From the NCBI GenBank assembly GCA_017425725.1, contig JAFOXU010000105.1, positions 1 through 12,506 of the forward strand: a stretch of 12,506 nucleotides of DNA, read 5' to 3'. The notes beneath the pieces are model-generated. The model was not told the DNA's origin. It saw only the letters and a list, made by a program, of their open reading frames with translations, and did not search any database. Both the position numbers and the translations under genes were made by a program. Source of the stretch: Alphaproteobacteria bacterium. GTDB lineage: Bacteria; Pseudomonadota; Alphaproteobacteria; Rs-D84. Positions 1-5,843 of the stretch are shown here, one piece after another; positions within the stretch are counted from its first letter, which is position 1, and every line of letters starts with the position of its first letter.

Positions 1-262
1 GCATATTTTGAAACAATGTTGCGACATATTTTTCAAATGCCACCGCATCAAATGGGACCAAGGCATGCGCCGCCTGTTTTAATTCCGCCAATCTGTGCGC
101 ATTTGCGGTAAGTTCACTTTGCACCGGTGACAAGTTACCAGCATATTTTTCTAATAATTCATTTTGTCTGGCGTTTATACGACTGATTTCCGCACCGATG
201 GCGCGATATTTCCGGCCAAGATTTATATCAAATGCCGAAGATTTTGCCGTATCTTTTCTCAT
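1..262 (-). CDS. Unrecognised protein, partial (N-terminal about 87 residues)
   Basis: Reading the minus strand from ATG at 262 gives an open frame that runs off the window edge. The start is supported by an AAAGGTGG ribosome-binding site about 5 bases upstream and by a four-base ATGA overlap with the stop of the preceding acetyltransferase, so the two are probably translationally coupled. The visible part begins MRKDTAKSSAFDINLGRKYR and is mostly helical and charged, with a segment (residues about 23-70) that could form a coiled coil, followed by a PFDAVAFEKYV motif. That layout loosely recalls the C-terminal coiled-coil tail of large serine recombinases, but the match is too weak to name it. 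I do not recognise the family and assign no function. Confidence 0.6.
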   Translation of the reverse strand, partial: MRKDTAKSSAFDINLGRKYRAIGAEISRINARQNELLEKYAGNLSPVQSELTANAHRLAELKQAAHALVPFDAVAFEKYVATLFQNM

Positions 263-786
263 ACCGCCACCTTTGAAAACATTTTCATATCACGTGGCAC
301 ACCACGCAGGACAAAGTATTTGCGCAAGACACCTTCACACTCATAACCACAACGCAGTGCAACTGCAGCCGAACGAATATTCTGTTTATCCAGGGTCAAT
401 TGAATGCGTTGCAAACGCATGTCAGCAAACCCAATTTCGGTCAGTTTATTTAATACACGTGTCATAATGCCACGACCATTAAAGCCATGCGCCAGCCAAT
501 AACTGATTTCGCCCATGTTGTCATCTGTGTCAACAAAGCCTATCTTGCCCACAATATCATCCGCCTCCATGATAAAGTATGAACACTTGTCATCACAATA
601 TGACTTTTCAATATTTGCCAACGTTTTATCGGTTGTGGTATAGCCATCAACCCATTCCAAGAATTCGCCCAGGAATTCACGATTGGCGTTTATAACCGAC
701 AACAACCGTTCGGCATTTTGTGCCGTTGGCTCAAGCTTTACAAGCCGGAAATCACCCATATCAATAATGCGTGGAAACGAAACCAT
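259..786 (-). CDS. GNAT acetyltransferase, RimL-like (second gene of operon)
   Basis: A 175-residue protein of the GNAT superfamily, most like the RimJ/RimL branch that moves an acetyl group from acetyl-CoA to an amino group, often the N-terminus of a ribosomal protein. Seen in sequence: a beta-strand and acetyl-CoA loop at residues about 92-112 (GEISYWL, then FNGRGIMTRVL, the pyrophosphate-binding turn), a following NIRSAAVALRCGY segment (136-148) typical of motif B, and the closing GVLRKYFVLRGVPRDM region common in RimL relatives. Length is normal for the family. ATG at 786 overlaps the upstream stop by one base (TAATG), and AAGGGGA at 791-797 serves as ribosome-binding site. The substrate cannot be told from sequence, and membership of RimL proper is inference. 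Confidence 0.9.
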   Translation of the reverse strand: MVSFPRIIDMGDFRLVKLEPTAQNAERLLSVINANREFLGEFLEWVDGYTTTDKTLANIEKSYCDDKCSYFIMEADDIVGKIGFVDTDDNMGEISYWLAHGFNGRGIMTRVLNKLTEIGFADMRLQRIQLTLDKQNIRSAAVALRCGYECEGVLRKYFVLRGVPRDMKMFSKVAV

Positions 787-1367
787 TATTTCCCCTTGTA
801 TTCTGATTTTAGTTTCGAAAACAACAGATGATTCATATATGTGCCATCTGGCATTTTATTCGCAGCACGTTCAACACCATCCAGTTGATAGCCAGCCTTT
901 TTAATCGAATTTACCGAACAAACATTGCCCTCCATCGCCTGACGACAGATACGATTTACCCCCAGTTCTTCAAAACCCAATTTATCAATCAGATTATGTA
1001 CTTCTTGGTTAAAACCCTGACCACGTGCAGATTTAATAAACCAAACACTGGAACATTGTATGGTGTCGCAACGATCGATGTAATGAAATCTTTGATAACC
1101 CACAAACTTGCCGTTATGAAAGATGTACCAGACAATACCGTCTTTGTATCCTGCATCACGTTGCATTATTTTAAGCGTTTCGTCCACTGATTCAGGCAAG
1201 TGTGATTTATGTGTTGCAGAATACCACATATACTGATAATCGGCAGGGTTTTCATGATTTAAAACGTCCCAAATCATTTGGGCGTTTGCAATAGTAGGCT
1301 TTAAAACACGCATTTCCAAACGTTCTGTTTTAATATCGTGATTAAATATTTCATAAAACTTTTCCAT
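786..1367 (-). CDS. GNAT acetyltransferase, RimJ/RimL-like (first gene of operon)
   Basis: A 193-residue GNAT-fold acetyltransferase. It opens with the typical IKTERLEMRVLKP strand of RimJ/RimL relatives (residues 12-24). The acetyl-CoA pyrophosphate loop is SARGQGFNQEV (113-123, with R115 and G118 in the R-x-x-G position), and motif B is NVCSVNSIKKAGYQLDGV (148-165). It is only distantly similar to the next gene, so this looks like an old duplication or two independent recruits rather than a recent tandem copy. ATG at 1367 is preceded by AAGGAA (1375-1380) at good spacing. It is the first gene of a three-gene unit with overlaps of one and four bases. The substrate is unknown; protein N-termini, antibiotics or small amines are all possible for this branch. 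Confidence 0.9.
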   Translation of the reverse strand: MEKFYEIFNHDIKTERLEMRVLKPTIANAQMIWDVLNHENPADYQYMWYSATHKSHLPESVDETLKIMQRDAGYKDGIVWYIFHNGKFVGYQRFHYIDRCDTIQCSSVWFIKSARGQGFNQEVHNLIDKLGFEELGVNRICRQAMEGNVCSVNSIKKAGYQLDGVERAANKMPDGTYMNHLLFSKLKSEYKGK

Positions 1368-1396
1368 CTGCTTTTTCCTTTGATTTATTTTATGTT

Positions 1397-1432
1397 ATTA
1401 TATCACAAAAATAATAAAACACTATGTGATAT
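1397..1432 (-). promoter_or_regulatory. Promoter of the acetyltransferase operon with inverted repeat
   Basis: On the minus strand a perfect TATAAT (1402-1397) lies 29 bases before the first acetyltransferase ATG. No good -35 hexamer is seen at normal spacing. An exact 8-base inverted repeat, ATATCACA (1400-1407) and TGTGATAT (1425-1432) with 17 bases between, overlaps the -10 and covers the -35 area. This is where a dimeric activator or repressor would bind. That reading is inference; an RNA hairpin is unlikely because most of the repeat is upstream of the transcription start. Confidence 0.5.
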
Positions 1433-1453
1433 GATGTCCGACACAGGAAAAAT

Positions 1454-1475
1454 AAAAAAACCACCAAATGGTGGT
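1454..1475 (-). terminator. Intrinsic terminator below the tRNA-Leu-derived scar
   Basis: Minus-strand hairpin ACCACC-ATTT-GGTGGT followed by seven T. No intact gene ends here: it sits just after the CCA end of the partial tRNA-Leu copy, in the same relation as the real tRNA-Leu has to its own, different hairpin at 1597-1624. Confidence 0.75.
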
Positions 1476-1476
1476 C

Positions 1477-1501
1477 TTTAATTCTGGTGGCCCTGGTCGG
1501 A
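1477..1501 (-). repeat. 25-bp direct repeat, copy 1 (tRNA-Leu 3' end plus flank)
   Basis: Identical to 1622-1646. It holds the last 17 bases of tRNA-Leu including CCA, and 8 bases of downstream flank. A second, 11-base repeat (gtccgacacag at 1436-1446 and 1583-1593) flanks each copy on the far side of its terminator, so the whole arrangement repeats with a period of about 145-147 bases. Confidence 0.9.
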
Positions 1502-1571
1502 TTGTAAATTCCCATATTCGCTTTCGCTCTATGGGCCCCTTTCGCCTGCGCTGTCGCTGCGGCTCGAACCG
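1485..1571 (-). pseudogene. Scarred partial tRNA-Leu 3' end with 61-base insert
   Basis: Read on the minus strand this stretch has the T-loop core CGGTTCGAG (1571-1563), then 61 foreign bases (1562-1502), then the T-stem 3' strand, acceptor 3' strand, discriminator and CCA (1501-1485), the last part identical to the real tRNA-Leu. The 5' half, D-arm and anticodon arm of a tRNA are absent, so it cannot be a working tRNA. The insert is far richer in G and C than its surroundings and can fold: CCCATA pairs with TATGGG around a GCGAAAGC mini-hairpin. It could be the remnant of an element that integrated at the tRNA 3' end, or the body of a small RNA ending at the terminator at 1454-1475. Confidence 0.6.
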
Positions 1572-1596
1572 GTCGGTTCTTCGTCCGACACAGACT

Positions 1597-1624
1597 AAAA
1601 TAAAAATCCCCAAAAGGGGATTTT
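1597..1624 (-). terminator. Intrinsic terminator of the rpmB / tRNA-Leu unit
   Basis: Minus-strand hairpin AAAATCCCC-TTTT-GGGGATTTT followed by a T-rich tail, beginning 6 bases after the CCA end of tRNA-Leu. Confidence 0.85.
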
Positions 1625-1646
1625 AATTCTGGTGGCCCTGGTCGGA
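1622..1646 (-). repeat. 25-bp direct repeat, copy 2 (within intact tRNA-Leu)
   Basis: The original of the repeat at 1477-1501: it covers the final 17 bases of tRNA-Leu and 8 bases of flank up to the terminator stem. Confidence 0.9.
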
Positions 1647-1714
1647 CTCGAACCGACACTCCTCGCAGAACTTGATTTTGAGTCAAGCGCGTCTACCAAT
1701 TCCGCCACGGGGCC
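1630..1714 (-). tRNA. tRNA-Leu (anticodon CAA)
   Basis: An 85-base class II tRNA with encoded CCA. Visible parts on the minus strand: acceptor GGCCCCG pairing with CAGGGCC (one C-A mismatch at the sixth pair), D-arm with GGCGGAATTGGTAGACGC, anticodon stem CTTGA/TCAAG around loop CTCAAAA giving anticodon CAA for UUG codons, a long variable arm as expected for leucine, and T-arm GTCGG/CCGAC around TTCGAGT. It lies 20 bases after the rpmB stop with no terminator between, so it is probably cut out of an rpmB transcript. Its 3' end has been duplicated downstream. Confidence 0.97.
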
Positions 1715-1734
1715 ATGGCATCAGAAAGCGTTTA

Positions 1735-2103
1735 TTATGCTGCTTTCTTTGCTTCAACTTTTTTTACCAAACGTGCACTGCGGTTTGCCTTGTGAACAGG
1801 TTTTTTTGCAGGTGCAGCAGGTTTGCCAGCTTTCTTTTCAATGGCTTTTTTAATCGCAGCCATTTCAGCTGTTAAACGTGATACTGGTTTTGCCATTACA
1901 TATGCATCCAAACCACCATGTTTGGTCAATGTACGCAGACCAGCGGTTGAAATACGTAATGAAAAATCACGTCCCAAAATATCACTGTGGAACTTTAATG
2001 TTTGCAGATTTGGCAAGAATGTACGTTTTGTACGACGATGAGAGTGAGATACATTCATCCCAACTTCTGTTTTCTTACCTGTAACTTTACATACACGTGG
2101 CAT
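1735..2103 (-). CDS. rpmB: Large ribosomal subunit protein bL28
   Basis: Structural protein of the 50S subunit. The core (residues 1-80) carries the family hallmarks: MPRVCKVTGKK start, HSHRRTKRTFLPNLQ (20-34), and LRISTAGLRTLTKHGGLDAY (49-68), the last being the alphaproteobacterial form. At 122 residues it is longer than the usual 78 (Escherichia coli) to about 100 (alphaproteobacteria). The extra part is a C-terminal tail from about residue 92, rich in Lys, Ala and Pro, which resembles the flexible basic tails of ribosomal proteins. AAGGAT stands 8 bases before the ATG. It is followed closely by tRNA-Leu on the same strand and has its own promoter at 2139-2165. Confidence 0.97.
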   Translation of the reverse strand: MPRVCKVTGKKTEVGMNVSHSHRRTKRTFLPNLQTLKFHSDILGRDFSLRISTAGLRTLTKHGGLDAYVMAKPVSRLTAEMAAIKKAIEKKAGKPAAPAKKPVHKANRSARLVKKVEAKKAA

Positions 2104-2138
2104 AATACTTATCCTTAAATTATTAATAGCGGACTAAA

Positions 2139-2165
2139 TTTATAATAAAAATCTAGAAAAGTCAA
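2139..2165 (-). promoter_or_regulatory. Promoter of rpmB
   Basis: Minus strand: TTGACT (2165-2160), 15 bases, TATAAA (2144-2139). Shifting the -10 two bases gives TAAATT at 17 bases. The same TTGA-N15-TATAAANT layout recurs at four other places in the window. The predicted transcript has a leader of about 30 bases. Confidence 0.75.
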
Positions 2166-2183
2166 GTATTGTTTTCATATTTT

Positions 2184-3617
2184 TTATTTGTTGTGTTTAT
2201 GTCCGTCTTTTAACAGGTCGGTTACAACCTTGGCCGGTGTGAATGTAGTGTTCGGTACTTCGACAAATATTGTGTTCCATTTTGACATGGCACCGTTCCA
2301 CAGACCTGGGCGTTCCATCGCACGTAAATCATGCCCATTTTTAGATTTTGTTGAAATAAAGCCTGTTGATTTATCGATATATTGGGACAAATCAAATTTT
2401 TTACCTGTATAGTCGTGTGTCATGCAAACCAAATCAACAGGGTTAAAATATTGTCCTTGATGTAATACAGATATTGATTCTGGGGCGATTTGTCCTGGTT
2501 CCACGATTTGCAGGCTGATTGTGCCGTCTGTATTTTGTGTCCAGAATGGGCCGCCACCTGGGGCGCCTGTGTTCTTTATCATGCCGCATACACGTAATGG
2601 ACGGTTTAATATGTTACGTATTTGTGACGTGTCAAAGTTGCGTATCCCTAGATTATCGGATATGTATTGTTGAATTTCTGTAATATCTGCAGTGCCAGAA
2701 TCAATTGCGTGTATATATTTAAATATTTGTTTCTGGGTTTGGATGGCGATACCTGCAAGCAGTTTTTTGTATAATATTGTGTCTGAACGTGTGTTATTAG
2801 TGCAAACGTTATCAATATTTTTGATGAATATAATGTCTGCGTCTAAATCGTTCAGGTTTTCAATCAGTGCGCCATGACCTGCGGGACGAAACAGTAACGT
2901 GCCATCAGAATTACGAAATGGTGTGTTGTCTGGGGTGACGGCAATTGTGTCTGTTTCAGGCTTTTGCGTGGATAAATTTATTTTATATTGTATGCCTGTT
3001 GCCGATTCGTATTGCGGTACAATTGTGTTTAATAATTCTGTAAATGCAGATATGTGTTCTGGGGATACCGTAAAATGTATGTTAACAATTCCATTAGATT
3101 CTGCATATTGTGCACCTTCGCACAGGTGTTCGGCAACTGCGGTAATACCAGATTTGTTGTCATTATGAAATTTTAATAGTCCTTTTGGTAGATTCCCGTA
3201 ATTAAGTCCTGAATCATCAATGATATGTTTTATAATGTCATGTGCGGTTGCGTCTGGGGGCAAAATTTGTTGCAAATCGTTGTAAAACGCAAAATTTGAC
3301 AGATTGTCCAGTACTGTTTGGACTGTTTGATTCATTGTATTTGTGTTTAAAAATTCAAACAGGTCTTTGAACATACGTGTGGCTGCGCCAGATGCAGGGA
3401 CAAATTTTTCTATTTTGTATTTATCTTTTTCATTGTCGTAATATTCTGCGTATTTTGTATCGCTGATTTGTAATATTCCATCACCTGCGACGGCGGCGGA
3501 TACAATATTGATAAAAGGAAAGCCGTTTTTGAAATCTGTGATTTGTTGGTTGACTTGTTCAGTTGTCAGATTGTGATTTTTGATTTGTTCGTAATCTTGT
3601 TCGGTAAAGGTTGTTAT
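2184..3617 (-). CDS. DUF4301 family protein (putative nucleotidyltransferase-like), ATA start
   Basis: A protein of about 477 residues matching DUF4301, a family of around 500 residues found mainly in Bacteroidota and not characterised. Hallmarks seen: FTEQDYEQIK near the start, GFPF at about 36-39, FVPASGAATRM (72-82), FRPAGHGALIENLN (about 243-256), IFIKNIDNV (about 263-271) and a later GAPGGGPFW. PASGAATRM resembles the phosphate-binding loop of sugar-nucleotide pyrophosphorylases, and GHG also recalls that fold; the enzymatic role is inference. The first standard start, ATG at 3374, lies inside the conserved ATRMFKDLF motif and would drop 81 conserved residues. Upstream to the in-frame TAG at 3722-3720 the frame holds no ATG, GTG or TTG. 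ATA at 3617-3615, reading (M)TTFTEQD, fits best, after a purine-rich AAGAGAAAAAG. Confidence 0.85.
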   Translation of the reverse strand: MTTFTEQDYEQIKNHNLTTEQVNQQITDFKNGFPFINIVSAAVAGDGILQISDTKYAEYYDNEKDKYKIEKFVPASGAATRMFKDLFEFLNTNTMNQTVQTVLDNLSNFAFYNDLQQILPPDATAHDIIKHIIDDSGLNYGNLPKGLLKFHNDNKSGITAVAEHLCEGAQYAESNGIVNIHFTVSPEHISAFTELLNTIVPQYESATGIQYKINLSTQKPETDTIAVTPDNTPFRNSDGTLLFRPAGHGALIENLNDLDADIIFIKNIDNVCTNNTRSDTILYKKLLAGIAIQTQKQIFKYIHAIDSGTADITEIQQYISDNLGIRNFDTSQIRNILNRPLRVCGMIKNTGAPGGGPFWTQNTDGTISLQIVEPGQIAPESISVLHQGQYFNPVDLVCMTHDYTGKKFDLSQYIDKSTGFISTKSKNGHDLRAMERPGLWNGAMSKWNTIFVEVPNTTFTPAKVVTDLLKDGHKHNK

Positions 3618-3630
3618 GTCTTTTTCTCTT

Positions 3631-3658
3631 GTTATATACGTTGCACAGATTAATACAA
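3631..3658 (-). promoter_or_regulatory. Possible promoter of the DUF4301 gene
   Basis: Minus strand TTGTAT (3658-3653), 16 bases, TATAAC (3636-3631). Only 13 bases separate the -10 from the proposed ATA start, so the leader would be about 6-7 bases. The match is moderate. Confidence 0.4.
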
Positions 3659-3697
3659 TTTTTTTTGTGGCGCAAGGATTGGTATTCGTTCCTGTGT

Positions 3698-3728
3698 CTT
3701 GAAAGCAGATTTTATGGCACTATATATA
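3698..3728 (+). promoter_or_regulatory. Promoter of clpB, sigma70- or heat-shock-type
   Basis: TTGAAA (3699-3704) is followed after 16 bases by TATATATAG (3721-3729). Read as CTTGAA, then 18 bases after CTTG, then CTATAT, it also fits the loose RpoH consensus of alphaproteobacteria, which would suit a chaperone gene. A strong ribosome-binding site, AAGGAG, stands at 3746-3751, 7 bases before the ATG. Confidence 0.6.
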
Positions 3729-3758
3729 GCACAGAAATAATTTATAAGGAGCATATAT

Positions 3759-5462
3759 ATGAATCCGGATGATTTACAAGAAACACCGCAGCAGGCAGTT
3801 GCAAAATATACAACTGATTTTACAAAACTGGCTGCGGATGGAAAATTAGATCCTGTGATTGGCCGTGACGAAGAAATCCGTCGTACAATTCAGGTGTTAA
3901 GTCGTCGTACAAAAAATAACCCTGTGCTGATTGGTAACCCGGGTGTTGGTAAGACAGCAATTGTCGAAGGGCTGGCAACACGTATTATTTCGGGGGATGT
4001 ACCGGAAAACCTGCTAAAAAAACAGTTGTTAAGTCTGGATATGGGGGCGTTAATGGCAGGCGCATCTTTTCGTGGTCAGTTTGAAGGGCGCTTGAAGGCA
4101 ATATTAAAGGCTGTCAAAGATGCAGACGGTAAAATAATTTTATTTATTGATGAATTGCATACACTTGTCGGGGCAGGCAAGGGCGAAGGCAGTATGGATG
4201 CTGCAAATTTGTTAAAGCCAATGCTGGCACGTGGTGAATTGCATTGTTTGGGTGCGACAACATTGGATGAATATCGTCAATATATTGAAAAAGATCCGGC
4301 GCTTGCACGTCGTTTTCAACCTGTGTATGTTGATGAACCAACAGTTGACGATACGATATCTATTTTGCGTGGACTGAAAGAAAAATACGAAGGTCATCAT
4401 GGTGTTCGTATTGCTGATGCTGCGCTGGTGTCTGCGGTGAAATTATCGAATCGGTATATCACGGACAGATTCTTGCCAGACAAGGCGATTGACTTGATTG
4501 ACGAAGCCGCTGCACGTGTGCGTATCGAAATTGCATCTAAGCCAGATAAACTGGACGAAGTGGACAGACATTTGATGCAACTGAAAATCGAACAGCAGGC
4601 ATTAAAAAAAGAAAAAGATGAAGAATCAAAAAAGCGTTTGGCAGATTTGGAAAATATTATTAAATCGGTTGAGGCTGAATCCAAAGAACTGACTGCCCAG
4701 TGGCAGGCAGAACAGCAAAAAATGCGTGGATTGTCGGATGCGATGGCGGCGCTGGACGTGGCCAAGGCCGAAGTTGCCACAGCAATGCGTAATGGTGACT
4801 ATGAAAAGGCATCGGCCCTGCAGTATGGCAAGATTCCAGAACTGGAAGAAAAGATTGCAAAAATGAATGCAGATGCCAAAGAATATAAAACTGTTTTGCC
4901 AGAACATATCGCAGCAGTGGTCAGCAAATGGACCGGTGTTCCGGCAGACAGATTAAACGCCGAAGAACAATCAAAATTGTTAAATATCGAAGATGCCTTG
5001 CGTAATCGTGTTGTTGGCCAAGACCATGCGCTGGGGGTAATTGCACGTGCGATTCGTCGCAGTCGTGCAGGTTTGTCAGACCCACGCAGACCAATGGGCA
5101 GTTTTATGTTCTTGGGGCCAACCGGTGTTGGTAAGACCGAGGTGGCCAAGGCATTGGCAGAATACCTGTTTAATGATGATACTGCCATGACAAGAATTGA
5201 TATGAGTGAATATATGGAACCACATTCTGTATCACGCCTAATCGGCAGTCCCCCAGGGTATGTTGGTTATGAACAGGGTGGGGTGCTGACAGAAAGTGTC
5301 AGACGCAGACCGTATCAGGTGCTGTTGTTTGACGAAATTGAAAAGGCAAACCCAGATGTGTTCAATGTGTTCTTGCAAATATTGGATGATGGTCGTCTGA
5401 CAGATGGTCAGGGTCATGTTGTGAACTTTACAAACACAATCATTATCATGACCAGCAATTAG
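3759..5462 (+). CDS. clpB: ClpB disaggregase without N-domain, interrupted by TAG in D2
   Basis: AAA+ disaggregase that, with DnaK, threads aggregated proteins through a hexameric pore. In order: a short lead, D1 ATPase with Walker A GNPGVGKT (59-66), pore loop SFRGQFEG (103-110; Phe where Tyr is usual), Walker B ILFIDE (127-132) and arginine finger ARRF (183-186); the ClpB-specific coiled-coil M domain (about 258-380); D2 with Walker A GPTGVGKT (453-460), pore loop GYVGY (500-504), Walker B VLLFDE (521-526) and sensor-1 TSN (565-567). The usual first 140 or so residues (N-domain) are absent. The good promoter, ribosome-binding site and ATG suggest that this short form is native, like the internally started ClpB of other bacteria. 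The frame then stops at TAG (5460-5462) immediately after sensor 1. The D2 arginine finger and sensor 2 lie beyond the stop in the same frame. As it stands the product would lack D2 function. Confidence 0.9.
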   Translation: MNPDDLQETPQQAVAKYTTDFTKLAADGKLDPVIGRDEEIRRTIQVLSRRTKNNPVLIGNPGVGKTAIVEGLATRIISGDVPENLLKKQLLSLDMGALMAGASFRGQFEGRLKAILKAVKDADGKIILFIDELHTLVGAGKGEGSMDAANLLKPMLARGELHCLGATTLDEYRQYIEKDPALARRFQPVYVDEPTVDDTISILRGLKEKYEGHHGVRIADAALVSAVKLSNRYITDRFLPDKAIDLIDEAAARVRIEIASKPDKLDEVDRHLMQLKIEQQALKKEKDEESKKRLADLENIIKSVEAESKELTAQWQAEQQKMRGLSDAMAALDVAKAEVATAMRNGDYEKASALQYGKIPELEEKIAKMNADAKEYKTVLPEHIAAVVSKWTGVPADRLNAEEQSKLLNIEDALRNRVVGQDHALGVIARAIRRSRAGLSDPRRPMGSFMFLGPTGVGKTEVAKALAEYLFNDDTAMTRIDMSEYMEPHSVSRLIGSPPGYVGYEQGGVLTESVRRRPYQVLLFDEIEKANPDVFNVFLQILDDGRLTDGQGHVVNFTNTIIIMTSN

Positions 5463-5816
5463 CCAGATATGGATGCAGTGAAAAAGAATTTCAGACCAGA
5501 ATTTATCAACAGAATTGATGAAATCGTGTTCTTTAACCCGTTGGGCAAAGATGTTATGGCTGGAATTGTTAAAATTCAACTGCGTGGTCTGGAAAAGCGC
5601 TTGGCCGAACGCAGAATCAGTATGAATGTCACAGACAAGGCGATAAAGTGGCTGGGTGACAACGGTTATGATGCTGTATTTGGTGCACGTCCACTGAAAC
5701 GTTTGATAACATCTGCGGTCGAAGATAAAATTGCAGATCTGATATTGTCCGGTACACTAAACGAAGGCAGTACTGTGTATATCGATGTCAAAGGCAAAGA
5801 TTTAACAGTTGGTTAA
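5463..5816 (+). pseudogene. clpB: ClpB C-terminal fragment, cut off from the rest of clpB
   Basis: The end of ClpB in the same frame as the part before the TAG: DAVKKNFRPEFINRIDE with the D2 arginine finger, and VFGARPLKRLI with the sensor-2 arginine, ending at TAA. Compared with Escherichia coli ClpB, where 29 residues separate TSN from FRPEF, only 10 codons including the TAG remain here, so about 19 codons are missing. The rest of the fragment has no other stop or frameshift, so the damage is recent, conditional or an assembly error. ATG at 5469 is 6 bases after the stop but has no ribosome-binding site; reinitiation is possible but unproven. Confidence 0.8.
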
Positions 5817-5817
5817 A

Positions 5818-5843
5818 AAAAATCCCCCAATCGGGGGATTTTT
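5818..5843. terminator. Bidirectional intrinsic terminator between clpB and the hydrolase
   Basis: An 11-bp stem, AAAAATCCCCC and GGGGGATTTTT around AATC. T-runs follow on both strands, so it can end both convergent transcripts. The hydrolase stop codon overlaps its right edge by two bases. Confidence 0.92.

Noticed and set aside
1390..1686. A 98-codon minus-strand open frame across the tRNA-Leu 3' end and its scar
   Set aside because: It reads through a tRNA and two terminators (the VRVRPGPPE string is a typical tRNA translation artefact) and has no ribosome-binding site.
4144..5188. Several minus-strand open frames of 60-130 codons inside clpB
   Set aside because: They are antisense to conserved coding sequence, have no ribosome-binding sites and show no recognisable protein features.
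5460..5462. TAG read as an amino acid (amber recoding)
   Set aside because: About 19 residues are missing at the same point, so recoding alone does not explain the break. TAG as a stop is merely unused in this small, AT-rich sample.
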